Positions 1 to 8,070 of a stretch of DNA of 45,608 bases are shown here, in pieces (within the stretch, counting starts at the first letter, position 1; every line of letters starts with the position of its first letter). The DNA comes from Pseudomonadales bacterium (lineage in GTDB: Bacteria; Pseudomonadota; Gammaproteobacteria; Pseudomonadales; Azotimanducaceae), in the NCBI GenBank assembly GCA_028281005.1, contig JANQKS010000094.1:1-45608 (forward strand), read 5' to 3'. The translations under genes were made by a program, and so were the position numbers. The notes under the pieces are model-generated. The model ran no database searches and was not told the DNA's origin. It was given only the letters and a program-made list of their open reading frames with translations.

Positions 1-96
1 GGCGCTCTTGAAGAGGTGCCTACATTTCCTGCGAGCGCCGCCTTGCCAGCCCACGCGCCAGTGCCTCTGAGCTTTTGAGACTTATGCAGAGGCTCC
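1..96. repeat. Palindromic intergenic sequence at left window edge
   Basis: No gene is visible. Two perfect short inverted repeats lie here: GGCGCTC (1-7) pairs with GAGCGCC (33-39), and GCCTCTG (63-69) pairs with CAGAGGC (87-93), the latter just past the tsaE stop. Neither is followed by a T-run, so a classical terminator is unlikely. The word CCTTGCCAGCCC (41-52) is the reverse complement of a 12-mer at 45543-45554 at the other end of the window, in similar palindromic sequence. This may be one end of an interspersed repeat that continues outside the window. Confidence 0.35.
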
Positions 97-549
97 CTAG
101 CTAAAGACAATGACTGCCTCCCGGGACGGCGGCTGGGTACTGGCGTCGACAGCCAGGCGCACGTGCACCTGCGGCGGTGGCAACCACGTTTGTGCTTTCT
201 CCGCCCACTCAAACAGTTTCAATCCAGGTCCATCCACAATCTCGTCGAATCCAACAAACTCCAACTCTTGCGGGTCATTCACCCGGTAGAGGTCGAAGTG
301 GAATACTTCATGGCCCTCTATATTGTACGGTTCTAGCAGCGTATAGGTAGGGCTCTTCACCGTACCGCCATACCCCAACGCTTGTAACATACCGCGCACT
401 AAAGTGGTTTTGCCCGCACCCAATTGACCCTGCAAAAAAATGCTGGCGCGGCCCGCATAACGCTGCATGGTTTGCTCCCCCAGATAGGCGCCCAACGCCA
501 GGGTATCGGCTTCCGCCGCCAAGTGATGATGTTCCTCAGCATCGGTCAC
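97..549 (-). CDS. tsaE: tRNA threonylcarbamoyladenosine biosynthesis ATPase TsaE
   Basis: TsaE is the ATPase that works with TsaB and TsaD in the cytoplasm to complete the t6A modification at position 37 of ANN-decoding tRNAs. The 150-residue product is full length for the family. It has the P-loop GQLGAGKTT at residues 41-49, the SPTYTLLE strand at 66-73, HFDLYRV at 84-90 and EWAEKA near 114, all family signatures. The start is GTG at 549, eight bases after the nnrD stop, and no strong Shine-Dalgarno is visible, which suggests translational coupling to nnrD. The nnrD-tsaE order is conserved in gammaproteobacteria (yjeF-yjeE in E. coli). Assignment is secure. Confidence 0.96.
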   Translation of the reverse strand: MTDAEEHHHLAAEADTLALGAYLGEQTMQRYAGRASIFLQGQLGAGKTTLVRGMLQALGYGGTVKSPTYTLLEPYNIEGHEVFHFDLYRVNDPQELEFVGFDEIVDGPGLKLFEWAEKAQTWLPPPQVHVRLAVDASTQPPSREAVIVFS

Positions 550-557
550 GACAAAGA

Positions 558-2084
558 TTACCCGCGCAACAGTTTGGGTGCGGCATGGGTGACATCCGTT
601 GCCAGCAAAGAGCGCTGACCCACCTCTGCTGCCGCCAGGTCAGCTGCAGCGCTGTGCAGCGCCACCGCGCTCGCGAACATTTGATCGCAGGCTTCAGGCT
701 GCGCTGCAACGGCACCCAGTAAACCGCCAGCCATGCCGCTCAACACATCACCCATACCCGCAGTGGCCATACCCGGATTACCGTGCGCACAAATACTCAG
801 CCTATCACCGGCAAACACCACAGATCCTGCGCCTTTAAGTACACCCCGGCAGGCATATTTCGCCTGTAAAGCTTGGCTTGCCGCGAGGCGGTCGGCCTGG
901 ATGTCCTGCACCGAGGTCTGTAGGAGTCGCGCGGCTTCCGCAACATGCGGCGTGATCGACAGGTCCCCACCGTGCCAGGCGCCGTTGGCGGCAAGCCAGT
1001 ACAAGCCGTCCGCGTCTAACAACGTTGGTTTACCGCTGCGTTGCACCGCCGCATACAACGCCTCTCCCCAAGCGCCCCGGCCTAGGCCGGGACCTAAAAC
1101 AATCAGATCCGCGCGCTCGATGACCGCTGAGGTCTCCGCATTCAGCTCGGCCGGATGATCAGCCGCGTGATCAAATCCGCGCACCATCACTTCAGGGGTG
1201 CGCGCGATGATCGCGGCGCTGTGCTGTGCTTGCGTGACTGCCGTTACCATCCCAGCACCGACGCGCATGGCCGCTTCTGTAGCCATGGCAACTGCCCCGG
1301 GCATGCTGCTGTCCCCCCCGGCTACCACCACGTGGCCTTGCCGGTGTTTGTAGGTGTCCGGCGACAACAACGGTAAGCTCGCCGCGGACCAATGGAGCCA
1401 GTCTACCCCAGCGGACCTATACATCTGCGCTGGTACTGCCAAGTCGGCAAACTCCCGCACGCCGGCGCAGGACACACCCGCGCCGGTGTAGAGACCAATT
1501 TTCCGCGTGATAAAAGACACGGTGACCGCCGCCTGCACGGCACCACCATATACCGCCCCGGTCGATGCATTGACGCCTGAAGGAACATCGAGACTTAGCA
1601 CCGGTTTATGCATGTTATTGATGGCGGCGATACCCGCATCAAAGGGTGCACGCGGTGGGCCGCTCAACCCGGTGCCGAGCAAACCATCCACAACCACGTC
1701 CGCCTGGGGTGGTGTGGCAGGCATACCCAAGCTAATCGACACACCCGCATCCCGCGCAGCCGCGTAGGCCAGCGCAGCATCACCTTGCAAGTGCTGAGGA
1801 TCAATTAGGGCTACCACTTGAGTTTGCATGCCCAGGCGATGTGCGCGTTCAGCCACCAAGTAGGCATCACCCGCATTGTTACCCTTGCCACACCAAACGG
1901 CGACGCTACCGGTTCCTGGGAAGGCCTGCAGCAAACGATCGAACGCTGCGTCGGCAGCGCGCTGCATGAGAGCGAAACCGCTCACGCCTAAGTTCGCGAT
2001 GGCATAAGCGTCTATATCACGGCTTGCGGCAGCATCAAAAAGCTGCGTTTGTGCGGGGTGGGGGGTCGCCGGCGCCAAGGTCAC
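558..2084 (-). CDS. nnrD: Bifunctional NAD(P)HX epimerase/dehydratase
   Basis: This enzyme repairs hydrated NADH and NADPH: the N-terminal YjeF_N domain epimerises R-NAD(P)HX and the C-terminal ribokinase-like domain dehydrates S-NAD(P)HX using ADP. The 508-residue length fits the fused bacterial form. Visible signatures are GKGNNAGDAY at 66-75 and DVPSGVNASTG in the epimerase half, and VAGGDSSMPGA, VLGPGLGRG, LLDADGL and GNPGMATAGMGDVLSGM in the dehydratase half. A canonical TPHPGE segment reads TPHVAE here. The start is GTG at 2084; a consensus TATAAT lies upstream on the minus strand at 2120-2115. It heads an nnrD-tsaE unit and is divergent from queG. The symbol nnrD covers both activities (older name yjeF). 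Confidence 0.95.
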   Translation of the reverse strand: MTLAPATPHPAQTQLFDAAASRDIDAYAIANLGVSGFALMQRAADAAFDRLLQAFPGTGSVAVWCGKGNNAGDAYLVAERAHRLGMQTQVVALIDPQHLQGDAALAYAAARDAGVSISLGMPATPPQADVVVDGLLGTGLSGPPRAPFDAGIAAINNMHKPVLSLDVPSGVNASTGAVYGGAVQAAVTVSFITRKIGLYTGAGVSCAGVREFADLAVPAQMYRSAGVDWLHWSAASLPLLSPDTYKHRQGHVVVAGGDSSMPGAVAMATEAAMRVGAGMVTAVTQAQHSAAIIARTPEVMVRGFDHAADHPAELNAETSAVIERADLIVLGPGLGRGAWGEALYAAVQRSGKPTLLDADGLYWLAANGAWHGGDLSITPHVAEAARLLQTSVQDIQADRLAASQALQAKYACRGVLKGAGSVVFAGDRLSICAHGNPGMATAGMGDVLSGMAGGLLGAVAAQPEACDQMFASAVALHSAAADLAAAEVGQRSLLATDVTHAAPKLLRG

Positions 2085-2087
2085 TCA

Positions 2088-3230
2088 ATGTCTCTAATGA
2101 CTCACAACAAACACATTATACTCTTGTGCACCGCCACTTTTGATCCTGCTACTTTGTCCGATCCGCTGACCTCAGACCTGCCGCAACCAGACACCATTCG
2201 CCGCTGGGCCAAGGCGCTTGGCTTTCAACAGATCGGTATCACCGACGTCGACCTCAGCGAACATGCCCCATACGTGCGTGCTTGGCTGCAGGCTGGATTT
2301 GCCGGCGACATGGGCTATCTGCATCGCAATTTGGACAAACGCCTACAGCCGGAGCTGCTGGAGCCGCAAACTTGCCGGGTGATCAGCGCGCGTATGGACT
2401 ATCTGGCGGCAGATACACAGCCGCTTGAGATTCTTGAGGATGCCAGCAAAGCTTACATCTCGCGTTATGCGCTGGGACGCGACTATCACAAGGTGTTGCG
2501 CCGCCGCCTGGCCAAACTCGCCCAACAGATCAATGCGCAGCTTCCACACAATCAGTTTCGCGCCTTTACCGACAGCGCGCCGGTGCTGGAGAAAGCGCTG
2601 GCTGAAAAGGCCGGCCTCGGCTGGATCGGTAAACACACCCTGCTGTTGAATCAACAAGCAGGGTCGTGGTTCTTTTTAGGTGAGATATATACCAACGCTC
2701 CGCTGCGCCTCGATACGCAACCTACCGAAGATGCCTGCGGTAAGTGTCATGCCTGTATCACCGTATGCCCCACCAACGCGATTATCGCCCCGCACACATT
2801 GGATGCCAGGCGTTGTATCTCTTATCTGACCATCGAACACAAAGGCGTCATCGAAGAAAGCTTGCGCCCGTTAATGGGGAATCGCGTTTATGGGTGCGAC
2901 GATTGCCAGCTATTTTGTCCGTGGAATCGTGACGCGCCCACCGCCACAGAATCCGACTTTAAACCCCGACACGGTCTGGAACAGGCCGATTTAGAAGCGT
3001 TGTTTGCGTTAAGTGAAAGTGATTTTTTACGTATCACCGAAGGTTCCGCCCTACGGCGCATCAGTTATGAGCAATGGCAACGTAATCTCGCCATCGGCCT
3101 GGGTAATGGCCCCGCGACGGCGTCGGCTCAACGGCTGTTAGCAGAACGTCTACCGCAGGCATCAGCGATGGTGGCAGAACACATCCAGTGGGCGCTGAAT
3201 CGGCTGCAACAGCGCACATCCACAGACTAG
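2088..3230 (+). CDS. queG: Epoxyqueuosine reductase QueG
   Basis: QueG performs the last step of queuosine synthesis, reducing epoxyqueuosine to queuosine in the tRNA wobble position with a cobalamin cofactor and two 4Fe-4S clusters. The protein has the N-terminal corrinoid-binding region (AKALGFQQIGITD, SRYALGRDYHKVLR), a ferredoxin-like pair of clusters (CGKCHACITVCPTNAI and CDDCQLFCPWN) and a C-terminal helical repeat region. From ATG 2088 it would be 380 residues, close to the E. coli length. The start is uncertain: the first 25 residues are not conserved in the family and overlap a promoter-like box, so TTG 2154 (358 residues) is a serious alternative. Neither start has a clear ribosome binding site. 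Convergent with orn. Confidence 0.95.
   Translation: MSLMTHNKHIILLCTATFDPATLSDPLTSDLPQPDTIRRWAKALGFQQIGITDVDLSEHAPYVRAWLQAGFAGDMGYLHRNLDKRLQPELLEPQTCRVISARMDYLAADTQPLEILEDASKAYISRYALGRDYHKVLRRRLAKLAQQINAQLPHNQFRAFTDSAPVLEKALAEKAGLGWIGKHTLLLNQQAGSWFFLGEIYTNAPLRLDTQPTEDACGKCHACITVCPTNAIIAPHTLDARRCISYLTIEHKGVIEESLRPLMGNRVYGCDDCQLFCPWNRDAPTATESDFKPRHGLEQADLEALFALSESDFLRITEGSALRRISYEQWQRNLAIGLGNGPATASAQRLLAERLPQASAMVAEHIQWALNRLQQRTSTD
2115..2122. promoter_or_regulatory. Overlapping divergent -10 elements, nnrD/queG
   Basis: The bases ATTATACT read as a perfect TATAAT on the minus strand (2120-2115), about 30 bases before the nnrD GTG, and as TATACT on the plus strand (2117-2122). Neither side has a good -35 hexamer at 17 bases. 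The two -10 boxes share DNA, the symmetry known from bidirectional bacterial promoters. The minus-strand box is the better one. If the plus-strand box is used, queG must begin downstream of its first ATG. Confidence 0.45.
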
Positions 3231-3269
3231 GGCACCTCCCTTTATCTACAAGGCCTATTCACAAGGCCG

Positions 3270-3809
3270 CTAACTCATGCGGAAAAAGTGTTCTCGGTAG
3301 TGTTTAAGCTCGCCGATCGATTCACGTATGTCGGCTAAAGCGGTGTGTTCGTTCTTCTTAACAAAACTGTTAGCTACTTCCGGGCGCCAGCGTTTGGCCA
3401 GCTCCTTGACACTGCTCACGTCGATCATGCGGTAGTGTAGATAGGCTTCCAAGGTGGGCATGTAGCGGGATAAGAAACGCCGGTCCTGCCAAATGGTATT
3501 GCCACACAAGGGCGCTTCACCCGCCGCAACATGCTGCTCCAAAAAGTGTAACGTCATGGCTTCGGCTTCGGTTTCGCTGACCCCTTCCGCGGCTATCCGG
3601 TCGAGTAAACCCGAAGCGCTGTGGTGTGTCTGATTCCATTCATCCATAGCATCAAACAGAGCTTTTGGCTGTTTGATCGCCAATACCGGTCCTTCCGCGA
3701 TGGTGTTGAGCTCACTGTCCGTGACAATGGTAGCGATCTCTATAATGCGCTCTTCGTCAGGGTCGAGTCCGGTCATCTCCAAGTCTATCCAGACCATATT
3801 TGCGCTCAA
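3270..3809 (-). CDS. orn: Oligoribonuclease
   Basis: Orn is the DEDDh 3'-5' exonuclease that degrades two-to-five-base RNA fragments, including pGpG released from c-di-GMP. The 179-residue product shows the whole active site: WIDLEMTGLD (first Asp and Glu), CGNTIWQDRRF (second Asp) and HTALADIRES (His and last Asp). The start is TTG at 3809 and not the ATG at 3797, because AAGGAG sits six bases before the TTG and the resulting MSAN start matches E. coli Orn. A rare TTG start could keep translation low. It is convergent with queG and divergent from rhdA. The link to c-di-GMP turnover fits with fimX nearby, although that is inference. Confidence 0.97.
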   Translation of the reverse strand: MSANMVWIDLEMTGLDPDEERIIEIATIVTDSELNTIAEGPVLAIKQPKALFDAMDEWNQTHHSASGLLDRIAAEGVSETEAEAMTLHFLEQHVAAGEAPLCGNTIWQDRRFLSRYMPTLEAYLHYRMIDVSSVKELAKRWRPEVANSFVKKNEHTALADIRESIGELKHYREHFFRMS

Positions 3810-3824
3810 GTTTGTCTCCTTAAA

Positions 3825-3841
3825 GCCTGCGCGTGGCAGGC
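3825..3841. promoter_or_regulatory. Inverted repeat between orn and rhdA
   Basis: GCCTGC (3825-3830) and GCAGGC (3836-3841) form a perfect 6-base inverted repeat with a 5-base spacer, just upstream of GATAAT at 3849-3854, which could be the rhdA -10 box. It may be an operator or a small hairpin in the orn leader. Nothing ties it to a known regulator. Confidence 0.25.
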
Positions 3842-3897
3842 ACTTTCCGATAATATGCGCACCCTCTTATCTCAACTACTTCAACCAAGAGGCTTGC

Positions 3898-4713
3898 GTG
3901 AGTTTATCAACACACGTTGCAATGATCGAAGCCACGACGCTCAACGAGCGTCTGGAAGAAGACAATTTAGTGCTTATACAGGTCACTTCTGAAGAGACCT
4001 ATATACAAGCACACATTCCAGGCGCTCAGCTGGTAGTCCCCGGCGAACTGGTTTGTGGCATCCCCCCGGCCACTGGTCGATTGCCCAAAAACGCGGCGTT
4101 AGACACGCTTTTTTCCCGGCTGGGTTACACGCGGGATCAGCAGTTTGTGGTGTATGACGACGAAGGCGGCGGCTGGGCCGGGCGTTTCGCTTGGACCCTT
4201 GATGTGATTGGCCACAATGGCTGGAGCTACCTAAACGGTGGTTTGCATGCCTGGCATGGCGCCGGTTTGCCCCTGGACCAGGGACACGAGCCGTTGCCCC
4301 CACCGACCGCTGTGGAGGTCAGCATCGATACCGCTCCCATCGCAGAGATTGCCGATGTGCTGGCCGCGATCGGGGACCCTGACCAAGTGATTTGGGATGC
4401 GCGTTCTGCGGAAGAATTCGCGGGTGTGCGCCAAGCGGCCCAAAGGGTTGGCCACATCCCCGGCGCGGTCAATCTAGACTGGCTGCACGTGCAAGACCGC
4501 AACAATCAACTGCGCGTGGTGGACAACCTCGAAGCGCTCCTGGCGGCGAAAGGTATCAGTGGCAAAAGCGGCATCATCACCCATTGCCAGACGCATCATC
4601 GTTCCGGCTTAACCTACATGTTAGGACGCTTAATGGGGCTGCCGATACGCGCGTACCATGGCTCGTGGTCGGAATGGGGCAATCGCGAAGACACCCCCAT
4701 CGAATTACCATGA
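3898..4713 (+). CDS. rhdA: Thiosulfate sulfurtransferase RhdA (rhodanese)
   Basis: RhdA moves sulfane sulfur from thiosulfate to cyanide or other thiophiles through a persulfide on a catalytic cysteine. The 271-residue product has two tandem rhodanese domains; the second carries the active loop CQTHHRSG, the same CQTHHR loop known for Azotobacter vinelandii RhdA. The first domain is inactive, as usual. I place the start at GTG 3898, which has AGAGG about six bases upstream and gives MSLSTHVAMIEA; an open frame reaches back to 3673 but runs antisense through orn. The gene overlaps psd by ATGA, and the rhdA-psd pair is also found in Pseudomonas. Physiological sulfur acceptor unknown; identity is firm. 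Confidence 0.94.
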   Translation: MSLSTHVAMIEATTLNERLEEDNLVLIQVTSEETYIQAHIPGAQLVVPGELVCGIPPATGRLPKNAALDTLFSRLGYTRDQQFVVYDDEGGGWAGRFAWTLDVIGHNGWSYLNGGLHAWHGAGLPLDQGHEPLPPPTAVEVSIDTAPIAEIADVLAAIGDPDQVIWDARSAEEFAGVRQAAQRVGHIPGAVNLDWLHVQDRNNQLRVVDNLEALLAAKGISGKSGIITHCQTHHRSGLTYMLGRLMGLPIRAYHGSWSEWGNREDTPIELP

Positions 4714-5534
4714 GCCAGCTGTTTGCCGCCCTACAGCGGGTATTACCGCAACACGGATTGTCACGGCTGATGGGACGTATCGCAGCCAGCGAAACGCCGT
4801 GGCTTAAAGACATGCTCATTACCCAGTTTGCGCGCGCGTACAAAGTTGATCTTTCCGAAGCCGAGCGCGGCCAGGCGCGCGACTACCTCTCGTTTAACGA
4901 TTTTTTTACCCGTGGACTACAGCCAGGTAGGCGTCCCGTGGTTGCGGAAAGCGGCGCCATCGCTTGCCCGGCGGACGGTGTCGTCAGCCAACTCGGCGCT
5001 ATCCAGGACGGCCAGCTGATGCAAGCCAAGGGGCACAGTTACAGCATTTCCAGTTTGGCCGGCCGCCTGGCAGATGGCTTTGATCAGGGGACATTCTGTA
5101 CCATTTATCTGGCGCCACACGATTACCATCGGGTACACCTCCCCTACACTGGGACTCTCACCCGCACCTTAGCCGTGCCGGGGCAGCTGTTTTCGGTAAA
5201 CGGCGTCACTGAAAACGCGATAGAAGGGCTGTTTGCGCGCAATGAGCGCCTGGTGTGCCGCTTCGATACCGAGTTTGGACCCATGCTGGTGGTGTTGGTG
5301 GGTGCCATGATCGTGGCTTCCATCGCAACCGATTGGGTCGGACCCACCTCGCCCTATCAGCTTGAGGAGCTCAGTGAACACCACTTGGTTTATCAACGGG
5401 GTGAGGAGATTGGCCGGTTTTTGCTGGGTTCCACGGTTATCTGTTGCTTCCCGCCGAATAGCATAGCGCTGCGGGATGACCTGCAGGCGGGTCAACTTGT
5501 GCGTATGGGTGAAGCGCTTGGACACCGTCTATGA
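4710..5534 (+). CDS. psd: Phosphatidylserine decarboxylase proenzyme
   Basis: Psd converts phosphatidylserine to phosphatidylethanolamine, the major phospholipid, at the inner membrane. The 274-residue proenzyme ends in the LGST motif (Leu239-Thr242), where self-cleavage before Ser241 makes the pyruvoyl prosthetic group. Other family blocks are SFNDFFTRGL near 61-70, PADG at 87-90 and PHDYHRVHLP at 136-145. The start ATG at 4710 overlaps the rhdA stop (ATGA), so the two are translationally coupled. The protein lacks an N-terminal extension seen in some longer family members but has all catalytic parts. Convergent with epmA, 26 bases apart. Confidence 0.97.
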   Translation: MSQLFAALQRVLPQHGLSRLMGRIAASETPWLKDMLITQFARAYKVDLSEAERGQARDYLSFNDFFTRGLQPGRRPVVAESGAIACPADGVVSQLGAIQDGQLMQAKGHSYSISSLAGRLADGFDQGTFCTIYLAPHDYHRVHLPYTGTLTRTLAVPGQLFSVNGVTENAIEGLFARNERLVCRFDTEFGPMLVVLVGAMIVASIATDWVGPTSPYQLEELSEHHLVYQRGEEIGRFLLGSTVICCFPPNSIALRDDLQAGQLVRMGEALGHRL

Positions 5535-5560
5535 GCGCCTGAGATTTGTTCAACGCGTAG

Positions 5561-6394
5561 CTAAAGACGAAACGTAAGCACTTGCTCGATATGCTCAACG
5601 TCTAGCGCCAGCATCACCAGACGGTCTACGCCAAGCGCCACGCCGGCACAGTCCGGAAGACCGTGTTCCAAGGCCGCGAGAAAGGCTTGATCGACATCGT
5701 GTTCCAGTAGTCCGCGTGCTTGGCGCACACGACAATCTTCCGCAAAACGGCGCCGATGTTCTTCGACGTCGGTGAGTTCCCAATAGCCGTTGGCAATTTC
5801 AACCCCGTCAATCACCAGCTCAAAACGCGCCGCCACTGCGGGACGTTCAGGCTGCAGGCGCGCGAGTGCTGCCTGGTCAGCGGGGTAGTCCACCACAAAG
5901 AAGCGGCCGTTTAAACCCGCGCAGCGCTGCGCAAACACCAGGTCTAGCTGCTCACGCGGCCGTTCCAAGTCGCCGACGAGATCGGCATAACTTAGATAGT
6001 TGTACGGGGCGGGGCCCATCACCGCGTCACATAACTCGGCAACCTCTTGCATCAGATCTTTGGCTGTGAAGCCGAGGCGATACCATTCAAGCAAGGTGAA
6101 TTCGGGATTGTGTATGCGGCCTTGTTCGTCGTGGCGAAACACCGAAGCCATTTGATAACAGTCTCCGACTCCGGCCGCCAACAGACGTTTCATGAAATAC
6201 TCAGGCGAGGTTTGCAGAAAGCCGTATTCCGCCACGGCGATGCCTTCTACGTCTGGATCGGTCACCGTGGAGCGGCCCAGCAGCGGGGTCTGTACCTCAA
6301 GCACCCCGCGCTGACTGAAAAAACCGCGTATTTGCGCCAGCAGCGCCGCTCTGGCCTGCAACGTGGCGACCGTCGCCGCGGGCTGCCAAGACAC
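5561..6394 (-). CDS. epmA: EF-P--(R)-beta-lysine ligase EpmA (short form)
   Basis: EpmA is a class II lysyl-tRNA-synthetase-like enzyme without an anticodon-binding domain; it attaches (R)-beta-lysine to Lys34 of EF-P. Motif 1 (GFFSQRGVLEVQTPLL), motif 2 (FRHDEQGRIHNPEFTLLEWY) and motif 3 (GVALGVDRLVMLAL) are all present. At 277 residues it is about 48 shorter than the E. coli protein; roughly 30 of these are missing from the stretch between motif 2 and VDYPADQAALA, so the insertion region is trimmed rather than frameshifted. The GTG start at 6394 shares one base with the efp stop (TAGTG), so it is read after efp. Catalytic residues look intact and I expect activity. Confidence 0.93.
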   Translation of the reverse strand: MSWQPAATVATLQARAALLAQIRGFFSQRGVLEVQTPLLGRSTVTDPDVEGIAVAEYGFLQTSPEYFMKRLLAAGVGDCYQMASVFRHDEQGRIHNPEFTLLEWYRLGFTAKDLMQEVAELCDAVMGPAPYNYLSYADLVGDLERPREQLDLVFAQRCAGLNGRFFVVDYPADQAALARLQPERPAVAARFELVIDGVEIANGYWELTDVEEHRRRFAEDCRVRQARGLLEHDVDQAFLAALEHGLPDCAGVALGVDRLVMLALDVEHIEQVLTFRL

Positions 6395-6966
6395 TAGCGA
6401 ACTCGACTGACGTATTCCCCGGTGCGCGTGTCCACTTTCAACACATCGCCGATGTTTACAAACAACGGCACCCCTTTGATGGTCGCGCCGGTTGCAAGTG
6501 TGGCGGGTTTGGTGCCACCGGTGGCGGTGTCGCCTTTCAGCCCCGGGTCGGTCTCTGTGACTTCCAATTCAACAAAATTAGGCGGCGCAACGGCGATCGG
6601 ATCATCGTTCCACAATGTCACCTGACAAACATCTTGCTCCTTGAGCCATTGCGCGGCATCACCAATCGCAGCCTCCGCGGCAGCCACTTGCTCAAAACTG
6701 CCGTCGGTGCGCATGAAATGCCAAAACTCGCCATCGTTGTAGAGATACTCCATGTCCAAGTCCATGACGTCGGCGGCTTCGATGGATTCTCCGGACTTAA
6801 AGGTACGCTCCCACACCCGTCCGGATTTTAGGTTGCGGAACTTTACCCGGTTAAACGCCTGGCCTTTTCCCGGTTTAACAAACTCATTTTCTAAGATGGT
6901 GCAGGGGTCCCCTTCCAGCAGAACCTTCATGCCGGATTTAAATTCGTTGGTAGAATAGGTCGCCAT
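6394..6966 (-). CDS. efp: Elongation factor P
   Basis: EF-P binds between the P and E sites of the ribosome and rescues stalling at polyproline stretches. The 190-residue product matches the family length, with an N-terminal KOW-like domain and two OB domains. The modifiable lysine is Lys34, inside [11 protein letters not shown], the context used for beta-lysylation; P. aeruginosa EF-P instead has Arg32 for rhamnosylation. PPNFVELEV and the C-terminal GEYVSRVR are typical. I use ATG 6966 (MATYSTNEF) because it aligns with E. coli; the open frame extends to 7044 but that would overlap epmB. The gene is divergent from epmB, 33 bases apart, and overlaps epmA. Confidence 0.97.
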   Translation of the reverse strand: MATYSTNEFKSGMKVLLEGDPCTILENEFVKPGKGQAFNRVKFRNLKSGRVWERTFKSGESIEAADVMDLDMEYLYNDGEFWHFMRTDGSFEQVAAAEAAIGDAAQWLKEQDVCQVTLWNDDPIAVAPPNFVELEVTETDPGLKGDTATGGTKPATLATGATIKGVPLFVNIGDVLKVDTRTGEYVSRVR

Positions 6967-6999
6967 AACTATTGAGCATTCCAAACAGATAAGCGGCGC

Positions 7000-8013
7000 A
7001 TGATAACTCCGATTGAAACGGCTTGGGAGCCCGACCTGTGGCACAAAGAACTGCGTACTGCGATCCGCAGCAGTGTGGAGTTGCTCAGATTTGTGGGCCT
7101 TGACCCATCAGCGACCGCAGCGCTACCACTGCTACGTCAAGCAGAGCAAGATTTTCCTACCTTGGTACCGCGCGGATTTGCCGCGCGCATAACACCGGGT
7201 AATGCCAATGACCCGCTGCTGCTACAAGTGCTGGCTGATGCAGAAGAAAACCGCACAGTAGCCGGATTTACGGCAGACCCGCTGCAAGAAAACGCCGCAG
7301 CCCCTGCGCCAGGGCTCATCCAGAAATATCAAGGCCGCGCACTGCTGATCACCACCACCGGCTGCGCGGTACACTGCCGCTACTGCTTTCGCCGACACTT
7401 TCCATACGCGGCACATCGCCCCAGCTTACATGCCGAGGCGCTGGCTGAACTGCAAGCAGATGCAAGCATAAGGGAGGTAATTCTTTCCGGCGGAGACCCG
7501 CTGCTGCTTGAGGATACTGCGCTACTAACCCTACTACAGCAGATTGGCGAGATTCCCCACATCAAGAGGATCCGAGTCCACACGCGTATTCCGATCGTGC
7601 TGCCGCAACGCATCACCGCCGGCCTGCTGGACGTTTTGCGACAGAGCCCGGTGCCAGTGGTGATGGTGGTACATGCCAATCACGCGCAAGAACTAGACGC
7701 CCATACCGGACGTGCACTCACGCAGCTTGCGGGTGTAGTGCGTTTTCTATTGAACCAAGCGGTGCTTCTAAAAGGCATTAACAACAGCGTTACAAGCCAA
7801 ATCGCGTTGTGTGAAACGTTGTTTACTCAGGGCGCCCAACCCTATTACTTACATATGCCAGATCAAGTGGCGGGTACCCATCACTTTTATCTCGACGATG
7901 CAGACGCGCAGCCCATTTACCACGGTATGCAGGCTGCGTTACCCGGCTATCTGCTACCCAAGCTGGTGCGCGAAATCCCGGGGGATACGGCAAAAAACCT
8001 GCTGGCTTTTTAA
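7000..8013 (+). CDS. epmB: EF-P beta-lysylation protein EpmB (lysine 2,3-aminomutase)
   Basis: EpmB is a radical SAM, PLP-dependent lysine 2,3-aminomutase that makes (R)-beta-lysine, the substrate EpmA loads on EF-P. The 337-residue protein carries the radical SAM cysteine motif [15 protein letters not shown], the SGGDPLL block, and [16 protein letters not shown] near the C terminus. Its length matches E. coli EpmB and lacks the long extensions of clostridial aminomutases. It starts at ATG 7000, with only a weak ribosome binding site. It lies head-to-head with efp-epmA, so one short promoter region can serve both arms of the pathway. No epmC (EF-P hydroxylase) is in the window. Confidence 0.96.
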   Translation: MITPIETAWEPDLWHKELRTAIRSSVELLRFVGLDPSATAALPLLRQAEQDFPTLVPRGFAARITPGNANDPLLLQVLADAEENRTVAGFTADPLQENAAAPAPGLIQKYQGRALLITTTGCAVHCRYCFRRHFPYAAHRPSLHAEALAELQADASIREVILSGGDPLLLEDTALLTLLQQIGEIPHIKRIRVHTRIPIVLPQRITAGLLDVLRQSPVPVVMVVHANHAQELDAHTGRALTQLAGVVRFLLNQAVLLKGINNSVTSQIALCETLFTQGAQPYYLHMPDQVAGTHHFYLDDADAQPIYHGMQAALPGYLLPKLVREIPGDTAKNLLAF

Positions 8014-8057
8014 TCACAATTGCTACAGGTTTTCACAACAACTTAGAGCCGTTCACC

Positions 8058-8063
8058 TATACT
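8058..8063 (+). promoter_or_regulatory. -10 box seven bases before the 8071 ATG
   Basis: TATACT lies at 8058-8063. Transcription would begin about seven bases later, which is the ATG of the next gene, and no Shine-Dalgarno is present before that ATG. The transcript may therefore be leaderless. TTCACA at 8032-8037 is the nearest -35-like word but is spaced 20 bases away, so the box is only moderately convincing. Confidence 0.35.
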
Positions 8064-8070
8064 TCCCTTT

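Noticed and set aside
3252-3268. GGCCT/AGGCC inverted repeat between queG and orn
   Set aside because: Five base pairs without a T-run is too weak to call a terminator.
3673-3897. Upstream extension of the rhodanese frame
   Set aside because: It is antisense to orn, and GTG 3898 has a good ribosome binding site and the family N terminus.
4392-4709. Upstream extension of the psd frame
   Set aside because: It lies in another frame of rhdA; the ATGA overlap at 4710 gives the proper Psd start.
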